Source of the DNA: Hyphococcus formosus
Lineage (GTDB): Bacteria > Pseudomonadota > Alphaproteobacteria > Caulobacterales > Parvularculaceae
DNA: 64,000 nucleotides
Assembly (NCBI RefSeq): GCF_046736345.1
Contig: NZ_CP157210.1
Location: 806,001-870,000, forward strand
Direction of reading: 5' to 3'
The position numbers and the translations under genes are program-made. Below are positions 53,698-62,244 of this stretch, piece after piece; within the stretch, counting starts at the first letter, position 1, and each line of letters starts with the position of its first letter. Under the pieces are notes generated by a model, which did not search any database, was not told the origin of the DNA, and worked only from the letters and a program-made list of their open reading frames with translations.

Positions 53698-54618
53698 ATG
53701 TCGACAACAATCGATGAAATGCGTTGGAAGGCCGTTGTGGCGCGCGATGCGCGGGCAAATGGCCAATTCTGGTCGTGCGTGCGCACAACCGGCGTCTATT
53801 GCCTGCCGTCCTGCGCGGGCAGGCCCAAGCGCGAGAATGTGATTTTCGCGGCGCGACGCGCCGATGCGGAGCGTGCGGGCTTTCGTCCGTGCAAGCGCTG
53901 CCGACCTGATCGGTTTGTTTCCGGGAATCTATCTGAGCGTTTGGGCGCAATAGACTGGTCGCGGGTGACAACAGACCTCAATCAAAATGGCTCTGCATCA
54001 TTAGGCCGTATCCTGAATGATTCAGAATGTGCGGACCTCATCGACAATTACGACACGCCAGAACGTTATCGCTCAACGGTTCATATGCGGCGGCATAGCT
54101 TTGGCGAAGGGGAATATAAATATTTTTCTTATCCCTTGCCGCCGCTCGTCGCGGAGCTGCGGACAAAGCTATATGCCGTCATCGTCCCTGTCGCCCGCGC
54201 ATGGATGGGCCAGAAATATCCGGCCGATCACGCTGACTATCGACGCCAGTGCAAAGCAAAAGAGCAAACCCGGCCAACGCCGCTGATCCTTAAATATGGT
54301 CCGGGCGATTATAACCGGCTGCATCAAGACCTTTATGGCGATGAGGTCTTTCCCATTCAGATTGCGATCTTGCTGTCGCAACCGGGCAAAGATTTTGACG
54401 GCGGCGAATTTGTCATGACCGAACAATCACCGCGCAAGCAATCGCGCGCGATGGTCGCGCCGCTTGAAAAGGGATTTGCAATCGCTTTTGCGGTCAACGA
54501 ACGACCCAAAGAAGGGGCGCGCGGAACCTATAAGGTCAAGATGCGCCACGGGGTTTCGGAAATCCGTAGCGGTGCTCGATACTGCCTTGGCATTATTTTT
54601 CACGATGCAAATGGCTGA
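53698..54618 (+). CDS. Ada N-terminal domain fused to a 2OG-Fe(II) dioxygenase
   Basis: A 306-residue fusion. Residues 7-72 are the zinc-binding Ada domain; Cys35, Cys39, Cys65 and Cys68 match the four zinc ligands (E. coli Ada C38, C42, C69, C72), with Cys35 in VRTTGVYCLPSC as the equivalent of the methyl-accepting Cys38. From about 85 a prolyl-hydroxylase-like 2OG-Fe(II) domain follows, with iron ligands His209 and Asp211 (RLHQDLYGD) and distal His about 284, then Arg in GARYCLG. The AAGGAGG site sets the ATG at 53698. A role in sensing or repairing alkylated DNA is inferred from the Ada part. Confidence 0.88.
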   Translation: MSTTIDEMRWKAVVARDARANGQFWSCVRTTGVYCLPSCAGRPKRENVIFAARRADAERAGFRPCKRCRPDRFVSGNLSERLGAIDWSRVTTDLNQNGSASLGRILNDSECADLIDNYDTPERYRSTVHMRRHSFGEGEYKYFSYPLPPLVAELRTKLYAVIVPVARAWMGQKYPADHADYRRQCKAKEQTRPTPLILKYGPGDYNRLHQDLYGDEVFPIQIAILLSQPGKDFDGGEFVMTEQSPRKQSRAMVAPLEKGFAIAFAVNERPKEGARGTYKVKMRHGVSEIRSGARYCLGIIFHDANG

Positions 54619-54690
54619 TTGCGGGGCTGTGGAAAGAAGCGGGCGCGTGGGGTAGAACCCAGTTTTCGCGAATCAGTGCCATTTGTATCC

Positions 54691-56499
54691 ATGACCTCCG
54701 TTGCCCAACACCAGACCATTGATGAATTAATGCCCATTGTGGCGCTGCCGGCGATGGGCGTCCCTGCGTCTGGCCGGAAATGGCAATTGCGCGAGGCCGA
54801 TACCCGTCTTGCGCTCACGATTGCTCAACAAAACGGGATCGATCCGACGATTGCGCGCATTCTGGTGGCGCGCGGCGTCGCGCCTGATCAGGTTGAGCGT
54901 TATCTCGCCCCAAGCCTGCGTGAAGAATTGCCAGATCCGTTGGTTCTGAAAGACATGGACCGCGCAGCAGAACGATTATGCGCGGCCGTCAATAATGGCG
55001 AGACCATCGGCATTTTTGGCGATTATGACGTGGACGGAACAACGGCTGCGTCGATCCTGAAGCTATATTTTGATGAAATTGGCGCGGCGTCGCAAGTTTA
55101 TCTCCCGGACCGTATCACCGAGGGCTATGGCCCTTCGGTTCAGGCGTTTAAACAACTCGCCGCTGACGGCGCGGATTTGATCGTGACGGTCGATTGCGGT
55201 GCAACCGCGCATGAGCCGATCGAAGAAGCCGCCGCCGATAATATTGATATTGTCGTTTTCGACCATCATTTGATGAATGGTCCGCCGCCTGAGGGCGCGA
55301 CAGCGGTCGTTAATCCGAACCGGCCTGATGACATTTCCGGCCTTGGCAATCTTTCGGCGGCTGGTGTGGCCTTTATGGCGGTTGTGGCGCTTAATCGGGC
55401 CTTGCGCGAAAGTGGTTATTTCAATGAACGCACTGAGCCGCGCTTGTTGCGGTTTCTCGATCTGACGGCGCTCGGTCTTGTCTGCGACGTGATGGAAATA
55501 AAAGGCCTGACGCGGGTATTGGTTGCGCAAGGGCTCAAGGTTCTTGGCGGCAACGGAAATCCGGGGCTTATTGCGCTCGGCAAACAGGCCGGAATGAAAG
55601 GGGCGCCCAGCACCTATCATATGGGGTTCTTGATTGGTCCACGGATTAATGCGGCGGGACGCATTGGTCATGCGCGGCTGGCCTTTGAATTAATGACCAC
55701 CGACGATCCCGCGCGCCGTGCGCAACTGGCTGAACGGCTTCATGTGATGAATTCGGAACGCCAGGAAATCGAAGCCGACGTTCAGGCGCAGGCCCTGAGA
55801 GATATTGAGAGCAATCAGCGCCATGCAGATGATGTGATCGTCACAGCGGGCGAGGGGTGGCATCCCGGTGTCATCGGTATCGTCGCCGGAAGGCTTAAAG
55901 AGATTTATGACCGGCCGGTCATCGTCATCGGCATTGAAGATAATGTCGGCAAAGGCTCTGGCCGATCGATTACCGGCGTTGATCTTGGCGGTGCCATCGG
56001 TAAGGCGCGCAATGACGGTTTGTTACTTTCGGGTGGCGGACATGCGATGGCGGCCGGGCTTTCGGTGGACCCGTCACAGATTGATAATTTCCGGATATTC
56101 CTCAACGACGCATTGGCTGCCGATGTCAGCCTCGCCCGTGAGAACCGAACGCTATCGCTTGATGCGGTGATCGGGCCGAACGCGGTTTCGAAAAGTTTCG
56201 CCGATCTCGTGGAAATGGCGGGACCCTATGGGCCGGGAAACCCCGAGCCGGTTTTTGCCCTCACCAATCTTCGCGCCAAATACACGAAAGTCGTCGGCAA
56301 GGGCCATCTCTCAGTGACGCTGGAAAGCGATACGGGCGAGCAAATTCGCGCCATCGCATTCCGGGCCGAGGGCGAATCGCTTGGCCAGATTCTCACCTCC
56401 GGAAAGCGCTTTCACGTGGCCGGAAAAGTGCGCGCCGATGACTGGCGCGGCGGAGACGCGGGCCAAATGCAGATCAGTGACGCCGCTTTAGCCCCCTGA
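54691..56499 (+). CDS. recJ: Single-stranded-DNA-specific exonuclease RecJ
   Basis: About 602 residues of the DHH phosphoesterase family, 5'-3' exonuclease of recombination and mismatch repair. The catalytic motifs GIFGDYDVDGTTAA, LIVTVDCGAT and VFDHHLMNG are intact, and DHHA1 has the glycine-rich GGGHAMAAGLSV. The C-terminal OB fold is present (AIAFRAEGESLGQIL). The frame stays open upstream to 54619; the ATG at 54691 is chosen because the residues upstream of it do not resemble the family. Confidence 0.95.
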   Translation: MTSVAQHQTIDELMPIVALPAMGVPASGRKWQLREADTRLALTIAQQNGIDPTIARILVARGVAPDQVERYLAPSLREELPDPLVLKDMDRAAERLCAAVNNGETIGIFGDYDVDGTTAASILKLYFDEIGAASQVYLPDRITEGYGPSVQAFKQLAADGADLIVTVDCGATAHEPIEEAAADNIDIVVFDHHLMNGPPPEGATAVVNPNRPDDISGLGNLSAAGVAFMAVVALNRALRESGYFNERTEPRLLRFLDLTALGLVCDVMEIKGLTRVLVAQGLKVLGGNGNPGLIALGKQAGMKGAPSTYHMGFLIGPRINAAGRIGHARLAFELMTTDDPARRAQLAERLHVMNSERQEIEADVQAQALRDIESNQRHADDVIVTAGEGWHPGVIGIVAGRLKEIYDRPVIVIGIEDNVGKGSGRSITGVDLGGAIGKARNDGLLLSGGGHAMAAGLSVDPSQIDNFRIFLNDALAADVSLARENRTLSLDAVIGPNAVSKSFADLVEMAGPYGPGNPEPVFALTNLRAKYTKVVGKGHLSVTLESDTGEQIRAIAFRAEGESLGQILTSGKRFHVAGKVRADDWRGGDAGQMQISDAALAP

Positions 56500-56614
56500 C
56501 CGAGGGTTTTAGGCGAAGAATTTTGAAAAAATCGCCCGAAACCGTAAAATGGGCTTGCATGGTCGGAAGCTGCCTCCTATACAGCGCTTCCGTCGCCACA
56601 GCGGCAGCTTGTGT

Positions 56615-56689
56615 GGGCCCTTCGTCTATCGGTTAGGACGTCAGGTTTTCAACCTGAAAAGAGGGGTTCGATTCCCCTAGGGCCTACCA
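56615..56689 (+). tRNA. tRNA-Glu (TTC)
   Basis: A complete cloverleaf: acceptor GGGCCCT pairs with AGGGCCT (first pair G-U), anticodon loop TTTTCAA with TTC between CAGG and CCTG, T-arm GGGGTTCGATTCCCC, and encoded CCA at 56687-56689. It borders the gene-poor accessory stretch on its downstream side. Confidence 0.95.
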
Positions 56690-56730
56690 CTACCTATATA
56701 AAACAATGACTTAGAAGGCTGTTTGTCAAT

Positions 56731-56771
56731 TGTTTGTCACTTTCCGGTTTTGGTCTGCGCGTTTTAAAAGA
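56731..56771 (+). repeat. Direct repeat A, copy 1
   Basis: About 41 bases starting TGTTTGTCACTTTCCGG (17 identical bases) and continuing with about five mismatches relative to copy 2 at 58346. The copies flank the first methyltransferase gene. The rest of the gap 56690-57163 holds no convincing gene; a 64-codon minus-strand frame (56781-56975) has no family likeness. Confidence 0.7.
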
Positions 56772-57163
56772 AAATTTCGATCATGCCTGAAAGGTGCGCA
56801 TAATCGTGCTCCTTGATATATCCGTTCGATATGAATAATGCGTTTGTCGCAGATATTGCATAGTTTCGGCGATTTTAATTCCGACATTGACAATGCTCAT
56901 GGCAGCCTCGTGCCGAAAGGTTGCCAACGCATTCGGTGGAACGATTTGCGTTCGTGAATAAGGTATACAGGCCAACAGCGGCGAGCCGACTGGCGCTCCA
57001 TTTAAATCGGCGTTGAGTTGGAATTCGAGGGATGCCGTTAATTTATGGCAGTTTCTGTTGCGACATCGGTGAAATGGTTCCCGGCTGCCGTCATAGTGTC
57101 ACTAAAACGTTGCCCGACAAAAATGTACGCATATAATATTTCCACAGTATAGGTGGAAACCTC

Positions 57164-58063
57164 ATGAATGAACTCTGTAATTGCCCCGTTTGCGGCGGAG
57201 AAAAGTTGTCTCTCGACTTTGTTGGATACTCAATTCGACATAATGATGGTCGGAAGTGGCCAGTTGTTAGATGTGATGATTGTCAGCATGGATTCATGAA
57301 TCCACAACCTGGGCCGGACCTTCTTTCCCAATACTATACAGACAAATATGATCCGTATGAAGCGGACCATGGCCTCACGGAGCTCGACGCCGAGATTGAA
57401 GCGGCGAAGGCAAAGGGCGAGTTTCGTCATATCAAAATCACCCCCGGTTTAAGAATTCTTGATGTTGGTTGTGGCGGCGGTGCGTTTTTACGTGTCGCGA
57501 AAGCGTTGGGGGCGGTTGTGCAGGGCGTTGAGCCGAGCGAATTTGGCGTGGCGACGGCGCGGAAGTCGGGGATTCCCGTTTTTCACGGACAATTAGACGA
57601 ATACATTAACAGCGAGGGGTGCGAGGAACAGTTCGATGTGGTCACGTCAAACCATGTAGTGGAGCATCACCCAGATCCCGTTCGTCTTTTGGGTGAAATG
57701 CGGTCGTTGTTGGCACCGTCTGGCTATGTTTGGTTTGGCGTGCCTAATGCGGATAGCCGGACCGCGCGCAAATTAAAAAAACATTGGCACGCGAATGATC
57801 TGCCATACCACCTTATGCAATTCACGCCATCAAGCGCAGCTTTGGCGGTCGAAAAAGCGGGAATGTCGATCCGCCGTCAATACACCACGTCGTTACCAAC
57901 GGCGACGATGGCGTCACTCTATGATATTTGGCGCTATCGATATTTCATTCCGCGAAAAGTGACGCAAAAATTGCCGTTCCTACGTCCTTTGGGCGTTCGC
58001 GTTTCGAAAGACATGGACGCAAAGGGTGAGGGCGAGGCTATCATTATTGAGGCGGTTGCGTAG
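57164..58063 (+). CDS. SAM-dependent methyltransferase with N-terminal zinc-binding motif
   Basis: A 299-residue class I methyltransferase (Methyltransf_23 type). The N-terminus has CxxC pairs (CPVCGG and CDDCQHGF) fitting a zinc site, followed by the SAM motif ILDVGCGGGAFLRVAKALG near residue 100 and VVTSNHVVEHHPDPVRLLGEM. Proteins with this layout often modify sugars or lipids in surface polysaccharide loci. An AGGTGGA site precedes the ATG. It is flanked by the two copies of repeat A. Confidence 0.88.
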   Translation: MNELCNCPVCGGEKLSLDFVGYSIRHNDGRKWPVVRCDDCQHGFMNPQPGPDLLSQYYTDKYDPYEADHGLTELDAEIEAAKAKGEFRHIKITPGLRILDVGCGGGAFLRVAKALGAVVQGVEPSEFGVATARKSGIPVFHGQLDEYINSEGCEEQFDVVTSNHVVEHHPDPVRLLGEMRSLLAPSGYVWFGVPNADSRTARKLKKHWHANDLPYHLMQFTPSSAALAVEKAGMSIRRQYTTSLPTATMASLYDIWRYRYFIPRKVTQKLPFLRPLGVRVSKDMDAKGEGEAIIIEAVA

Positions 58064-58067
58064 GAGG

Positions 58068-58232
58068 CTAGCGCTTGATCAGGCGATTGCTGGTCAGGAT
58101 CAGCGCCGTCCCGACGATGGCTCCGGTTATAACCTGGCCGGGAATACCAATAAGAAATACAATCGGTTCACCGTCGCCAAATAAGTTGATATGAGAGCAA
58201 TCGCCCCCGCAATGCAGCCTTAAAGTATGGCT
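58068..58232 (-). pseudogene. Remnant of a small membrane-protein gene
   Basis: The minus strand encodes 54 codons ending in TAG at 58068 that read as a plausible protein end (HCGGDCSHINLFGDGEPI, then a hydrophobic helix FLIGIPGQVITGAIVGTALIL and NRLIKR). No ATG, GTG or TTG lies in frame below the TAA at 58233-58235, so it looks like a truncated gene. No family recognised. Confidence 0.35.
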
Positions 58233-58345
58233 TTACAGACCGTCTATTCGCCCTTGCGTGCTATTTGTATCCCATTGTAATTTTCACGGCATGTTGCCCA
58301 TGCTCCAGGGAATGGCACTTTAAATTCATAGGTACCTAACAAGCC

Positions 58346-58386
58346 TGTTTGTCACTTTCCGGGTTTGATCGGCGCGGTTTCAAAGA
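58346..58386 (+). repeat. Direct repeat A, copy 2
   Basis: Second copy of the repeat at 56731, about 36 of 41 bases identical, 1.6 kb apart in the same orientation. The remainder of the gap 58233-58581 shows no gene. Confidence 0.7.
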
Positions 58387-58581
58387 ATACACAACCCGTT
58401 TACTGCGAAAGTGTTTTTCTTAGATCACGGAATTATCAGTTCATCCCGAAACAGAACTCAATATTATAACGCATGAGCTAATCGAACGCTTTTGAATAAC
58501 GCCACGCATTGCAACGCTGATGGAAAAAACTTTTTGCCCCATCTCAGCGCGCGCGTGGTCAAGATTGTATTGAGTAAAAAT

Positions 58582-59181
58582 ATGGAGAATTTTCTTGCCC
58601 TAACGATGGTCTCAGCTGCGTTGCTTGGATCACCGGGGCCTGTACCCATAGCATTGGCAGGGGTAGGGGCTAGTAATGGTGTCCGCAAAGGCGTTCCATT
58701 CCTTATCGGTATACTTTTAGGGCTATCAATTGTTGTCATTGCTTCGGTTGCTGGGATCACGGCGCTGATTTCAAAAAGCGAAATCATCGCAAATACTCTA
58801 TTCTTCTTTTCTATTTCATATTTGGGCTACGTCGCTTGGAAAATCGCGAATTCACCGATTAATTCGACGACTGATAAAAGTCGCATTCCGACGGGCCGAG
58901 ATGGGTTCATTTTAAATCTGACAAATCCCAAAGCCTACGCAGCAATTTCCGCGATTGTGAGTTCGTTTACATTATCTATTGAGCCGCTCAGCCTAGCGCT
59001 TGTCATAACAGGCGGGGTTATTTTGCTTGTCGCAATGATTGTTGACGCAATCTGGTTGTTTGCTGGAAGCGCTCTATCGCCGCTCTTTTCGAGTGCGAAA
59101 TATGGGCGTGCATTGAGAGTTTTCTTTGCCGCTACAATGATAATCGTGGTGGCGATTGGTGTCTGGGGTTCAAAAAATTAA
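58582..59181 (+). CDS. LysE-family amino acid exporter
   Basis: About 199 residues with six membrane helices, opening MENFLALTMVSAALLGSPGPVPI, where the GSPGP motif is diagnostic of the LysE/RhtB family. The GVRKG turn after the first helix and the NLTNPKAYAAISAIV segment match as well. It exports an amino acid or related metabolite; substrate unknown. The frame is open from a TTG at 58492, but the ATG at 58582 fits the family start. Confidence 0.88.
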   Translation: MENFLALTMVSAALLGSPGPVPIALAGVGASNGVRKGVPFLIGILLGLSIVVIASVAGITALISKSEIIANTLFFFSISYLGYVAWKIANSPINSTTDKSRIPTGRDGFILNLTNPKAYAAISAIVSSFTLSIEPLSLALVITGGVILLVAMIVDAIWLFAGSALSPLFSSAKYGRALRVFFAATMIIVVAIGVWGSKN

Positions 59182-59301
59182 CTTGTGCTGTTCGTGGGCA
59201 ATGACTTCCGCCCGCGCGCAAGGTTGTCATGCTTTTGCAAATCCAAGTTTTACATTGCGCGATTGATTGCTGGCTTCATTGCTACTGACATTCGGGAATG
59301 T

Positions 59302-60210
59302 CTACGTCTCTAGCCTGCTATCTATTACCAACAAATCTGTACAGCGATGTTCGGGTGGGCGAGCTCTTATTTCATCGGTTAGCGTTTTAATTTCAGCATG
59401 GGAAAGGGCGCGTTTTTGTTTTCGGTTCATGCCGAGATCGTAAACTTTTCCAATTCTTGAAAGAATTTCGAAGAAATCGTCGAGCGGTCCCATACGCTCC
59501 ATAATAGTCGGGGCATATTCAAAGATCCCTGCAATGGGCTGTCGTTCGATGGTCTCTTTCATTCCTTCGAGCACAAGAAACTCTGCGCCTTGAACGTCCA
59601 TTTTCAGGAATACGGGAGCTTCAGTTTCTTCCATTAAGCTGTCGACTGTTACGGACCGACAAACCATTGAGTGCCATTCATTGTGCGTTCCGACAGCCAT
59701 TGATCCGCCGAGTGTGTGGGTATTGGAAACCCCAATTTGGGTAAATCCGACCTTGTTGCTCAAAGCTGCATGAACAAGTGTAACTTCGGGGACGTTGTGG
59801 AGTGCAACGTTGACTTGTGCCATGTGAATAACAGGGCCGGGTTCTATGCCTATAACAGCAGGTTTGTCCGTAGGCACGTCAAAGCCAAGCGAACGGCGGA
59901 ATAATGCGTATCTTATTCCTTCGCGACCGTAATTTGCTCCGCCGTCAATTAGAACGGTGTCACGGTTCGTTCGTAGCATCGATTGGATGATATCAAACTC
60001 AACGCCAGTAAAATCGTTACACTCGCCCGGAGAAATGCCCGATTTCTCAATCGCGTCGTTTAACTTTGAAAATTTTACATGGGAAGGAAGGTGTGTGTCA
60101 GGCCAATCGCCGTCCAAAACGAAGTATAATAGACCGTTCCAGAAGACGACCTTGTGTCCACGCGCCGAAGTATGAAGCGTCGCGAGCTCTTGGTTTGTTA
60201 AGCGCTCCAT
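59302..60210 (-). CDS. FkbM-family methyltransferase
   Basis: About 302 residues. The SAM site is the segment DTVLIDGGANYGREGIRYA, and VTVDSLMEETEAPVFLKMDVQGAEFLVLEGM is the FkbM hallmark with its DVQGAE motif. FkbM enzymes methylate hydroxyl groups of sugars, lipids or secondary metabolites. The frame is open to a TTG at 60228; the ATG at 60210 has a GGTAG site upstream. A small dyad with an 8-base stem (60247-60265) and another (60308-60323) are in the upstream region. Confidence 0.88.
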   Translation of the reverse strand: MERLTNQELATLHTSARGHKVVFWNGLLYFVLDGDWPDTHLPSHVKFSKLNDAIEKSGISPGECNDFTGVEFDIIQSMLRTNRDTVLIDGGANYGREGIRYALFRRSLGFDVPTDKPAVIGIEPGPVIHMAQVNVALHNVPEVTLVHAALSNKVGFTQIGVSNTHTLGGSMAVGTHNEWHSMVCRSVTVDSLMEETEAPVFLKMDVQGAEFLVLEGMKETIERQPIAGIFEYAPTIMERMGPLDDFFEILSRIGKVYDLGMNRKQKRALSHAEIKTLTDEIRARPPEHRCTDLLVIDSRLET

Positions 60211-60425
60211 TTCTACCTGATAACGCAAAACATCCCCCCTAATCGAAAATCCTAAAGTAGGATTTCAAAGCACCAAGCTAAAATCAAGTGTAATACCTTT
60301 TTGAATTTGTACTGCAAAGTACAGTCCATGCATTGCAAAGAGAGAACAAGAAGTAATCTCCTGATTAGACTATAAAATATGGTGTTCGCAATTTTGGCAA
60401 AAAGCGACGTATCGCCGTGTTTCCC

Positions 60426-60463
60426 GCATCGACGCCCATAAATTGGGTGAGCGATTCAATCGG
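60426..60463 (+). repeat. Direct repeat B, copy 1
   Basis: A 38-base stretch whose last part is GTGAGCGATTCAATCGG; about 30 of 38 bases are identical to copy 2 at 61345. The two copies flank the methyltransferase gene at 60609. The gap 60211-60608 otherwise shows only A/T-rich DNA and small dyads. Confidence 0.5.
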
Positions 60464-60608
60464 CGGGGAGGCTGAATCGGGTTTGAATAAATTCAAAAAG
60501 GCCCTAAATACACGCACCCATTTTTTCTAAAAAAACCGGCGAAGTTTGCGTGACCTTGAAAGTTCTGTTCTTCCAACTCGGGACAGTATGGCTAATGTGC
60601 GCCGCGAC

Positions 60609-61145
60609 TTAAAAAACGCCGAATACATTATCAACCGGGTGGTCATCCACAATTGCCGTGAATTTCGGTTTGCGCGGAAACCAGGACAGGAATTGATCCA
60701 TGTCGATAGGGTCATGAATATGGCCGTCAATACGCCCATGTGGGACTTGGTAGGTTGTTGAAACCATAACGGTTTCACCTAGCGAGCATAGTTTTTCAGC
60801 GAAGGCTCTCGCGTTGGGAATGTGTTCGATTGTTTGATTGCTGATTACGAGATCGAATTTTCGATCAAGCGTAAATGCGTCCGCTTTCATAAATTTTACC
60901 CCCGTCACGTTAGCCCAATTCTCGGTGAAGTTATTGAGATCAGAGGCAATTCTGTCGGGTATCCAATCGAGGTCACAAATGAACCCGCCAATATAGGAAC
61001 CAACATCGATGGCCGTTCTGGCATTGGCTGCATAATGCCGGGCCACAAGGTTCATCGTCTTATATAGGTTTTTATCTTTCCGAAGCTCCCAATAACCCTT
61101 GTTGATTCCGTGACGAGTCATAGGTCGGTCAATTGGATAGTGCAT
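60609..61145 (-). CDS. Short SAM-dependent methyltransferase
   Basis: A 178-residue protein with the SAM motif TAIDVGSYIGGFICDLDWI near residue 45 and the post-motif LVISNQTIEHIPNARAFAEKL near 100, typical of Methyltransf_11/25. It is shorter than most complete members, though no frameshift is visible. GAGGGAG precedes the ATG. Direct repeats B lie on both sides. Substrate unknown. Confidence 0.82.
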   Translation of the reverse strand: MHYPIDRPMTRHGINKGYWELRKDKNLYKTMNLVARHYAANARTAIDVGSYIGGFICDLDWIPDRIASDLNNFTENWANVTGVKFMKADAFTLDRKFDLVISNQTIEHIPNARAFAEKLCSLGETVMVSTTYQVPHGRIDGHIHDPIDMDQFLSWFPRKPKFTAIVDDHPVDNVFGVF

Positions 61146-61344
61146 CGATACTCCCTCATATCTTGGGGGATGCTTTCAAAAAATAGAAATTAAATCAAGA
61201 ATAAATACAGAGTATAAATAGACTAGAACAGAATTGCGTATAACAAGCGTATGGCAAGCAATAGACGCCTGTATCATAATAATTCTGAAAAACCGCGGAT
61301 TATTCGTTCCAATGGCAATAAGCGCGCTTAAGCGCCTTGCTCGC

Positions 61345-61382
61345 CCATCGGCCGCCATGAAATGCGTGAGCGATCCAATCGG
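61345..61382 (+). repeat. Direct repeat B, copy 2
   Basis: Second copy of the 38-base element of 60426 (about 30 identical positions; GTGAGCGATCCAATCGG at 61366-61382), 919 bases further on in the same orientation. The gap 61146-61590 has no other feature than the A/T-rich start and a TTAAACATAGTTAA dyad at 61550-61563 before the next gene. Confidence 0.5.
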
Positions 61383-61590
61383 ATAATGGCGCAAGAGCTA
61401 TCGGCGTTATCGGTAATGGGTTCGACCAGAGCGCCTATGATTTTTCCGCGAAAATTATCCGAAAATCGCGGTAAACCACCCAATCTACCGGCCTCGACGC
61501 CAGGCGTTTCATGACTCTGTCGTTGATTTCAGTGCCATTTTGACGTCTATTAAACATAGTTAATCGCGTTCGACCGGAGGGGTAAGGTCC

Positions 61591-62043
61591 ATGAGGGGAA
61601 TTCTCGCAATTGCAGCCGCCGTTCTAATGGCATTTGCGCCGATTTCATCGGCATTCGCTGGCAAAGTTACGAAAGACGAAATTGAAGAAAAACTCTCGAC
61701 GCAGGGTTATGCGGTTCAGGATATGGGACCGAACACCCTTTTTGTACGGGTCGCGAATTACGACATTCGGATCGATATCCAAGGTCCTGATGGCGACATT
61801 TCCTATCGCGCATGGTTGTTCGAAGTTGACGGCAAAAGCATCAGCTACAAAGTGCTAAACCAGTTCAATAATGATGTGAAATTCGGTCGGGTTTATATCG
61901 ATCAGGATGGCGATGTGACGTTGCAAATGGATCGCAACGGCGCGGGTGGTGCGTCGATCGAAAATATCGAATCAGATTTCGATGTTTTCCTGATGCTCAT
62001 CAGTTCGTTTATGGACCATCTCGAATCACAGGTTATCGCGTAG
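61591..62043 (+). CDS. Periplasmic YbjN-domain protein
   Basis: A 150-residue protein with a signal peptide (cleavage after SAFA, about residue 23) and a YbjN-type fold containing LFVRVANYDIRIDIQGPDGDISYRAWL and, near the end, DFDVFLMLISSFMDHL. YbjN proteins are structural relatives of type III secretion chaperones with poorly known roles. A GGAGGGG site precedes the ATG. It marks the return to dense core-type coding. Confidence 0.85.
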   Translation: MRGILAIAAAVLMAFAPISSAFAGKVTKDEIEEKLSTQGYAVQDMGPNTLFVRVANYDIRIDIQGPDGDISYRAWLFEVDGKSISYKVLNQFNNDVKFGRVYIDQDGDVTLQMDRNGAGGASIENIESDFDVFLMLISSFMDHLESQVIA

Positions 62044-62186
62044 GCAAATTGTCTGCGTGCAGTCTATTTCGGCAATTTTAGCCGTAATGTTATCTAATAA
62101 CCACAACTACACGGCGAAAATTCCATATACCTATACTAAAATAGTGCATTTTTTGCGTGAAGGGCTTAGCCTTTTTCTGATACTGC

Positions 62187-62204
62187 ATTATAGTTAACTA
62201 TAAT
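62187..62204. promoter_or_regulatory. 18-base perfect palindrome upstream of the cold-shock gene
   Basis: ATTATAGTTAACTATAAT (62187-62204) is a perfect dyad centred on TTAA, 40 bases before the ATG of the cold-shock gene and close to where a promoter would lie. It may be an operator; the regulator is unknown. Confidence 0.5.
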
Positions 62205-62244
62205 AACAAAGTAGCTTAGGGCGCGACGGGGGTACCAAGAGCAC

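Larger units (their letters stand above)
56690..61560. other. Accessory region next to tRNA-Glu (island remnant)
   Basis: From tRNA-Glu to the ybjN-like gene the density of genes falls sharply: five genes in 4.9 kb, four noncoding stretches of about 400-520 bases, and visibly higher A/T in several parts. Content is typical of exchangeable DNA: three unrelated methyltransferases of the kind found with surface sugar or lipid loci, and a LysE exporter. Two pairs of diverged direct repeats and a gene remnant are present. No integrase and no second copy of the tRNA end were found, so it is at most a decayed island. Confidence 0.5.

Noticed and set aside
56781..56975. 64-codon minus-strand frame after tRNA-Glu
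   Set aside because: No ribosome site, no recognisable domain, and it overlaps the border of repeat A; treated as noncoding.
56615..61560. Intact integrative element at tRNA-Glu
   Set aside because: There is no integrase gene, no mobility genes and no repeated tRNA 3' end in the block.
61550..61563. TTAAACATAGTTAA before the ybjN-like gene as a CtrA box
   Set aside because: The spacing is six bases; it is a weak dyad only.
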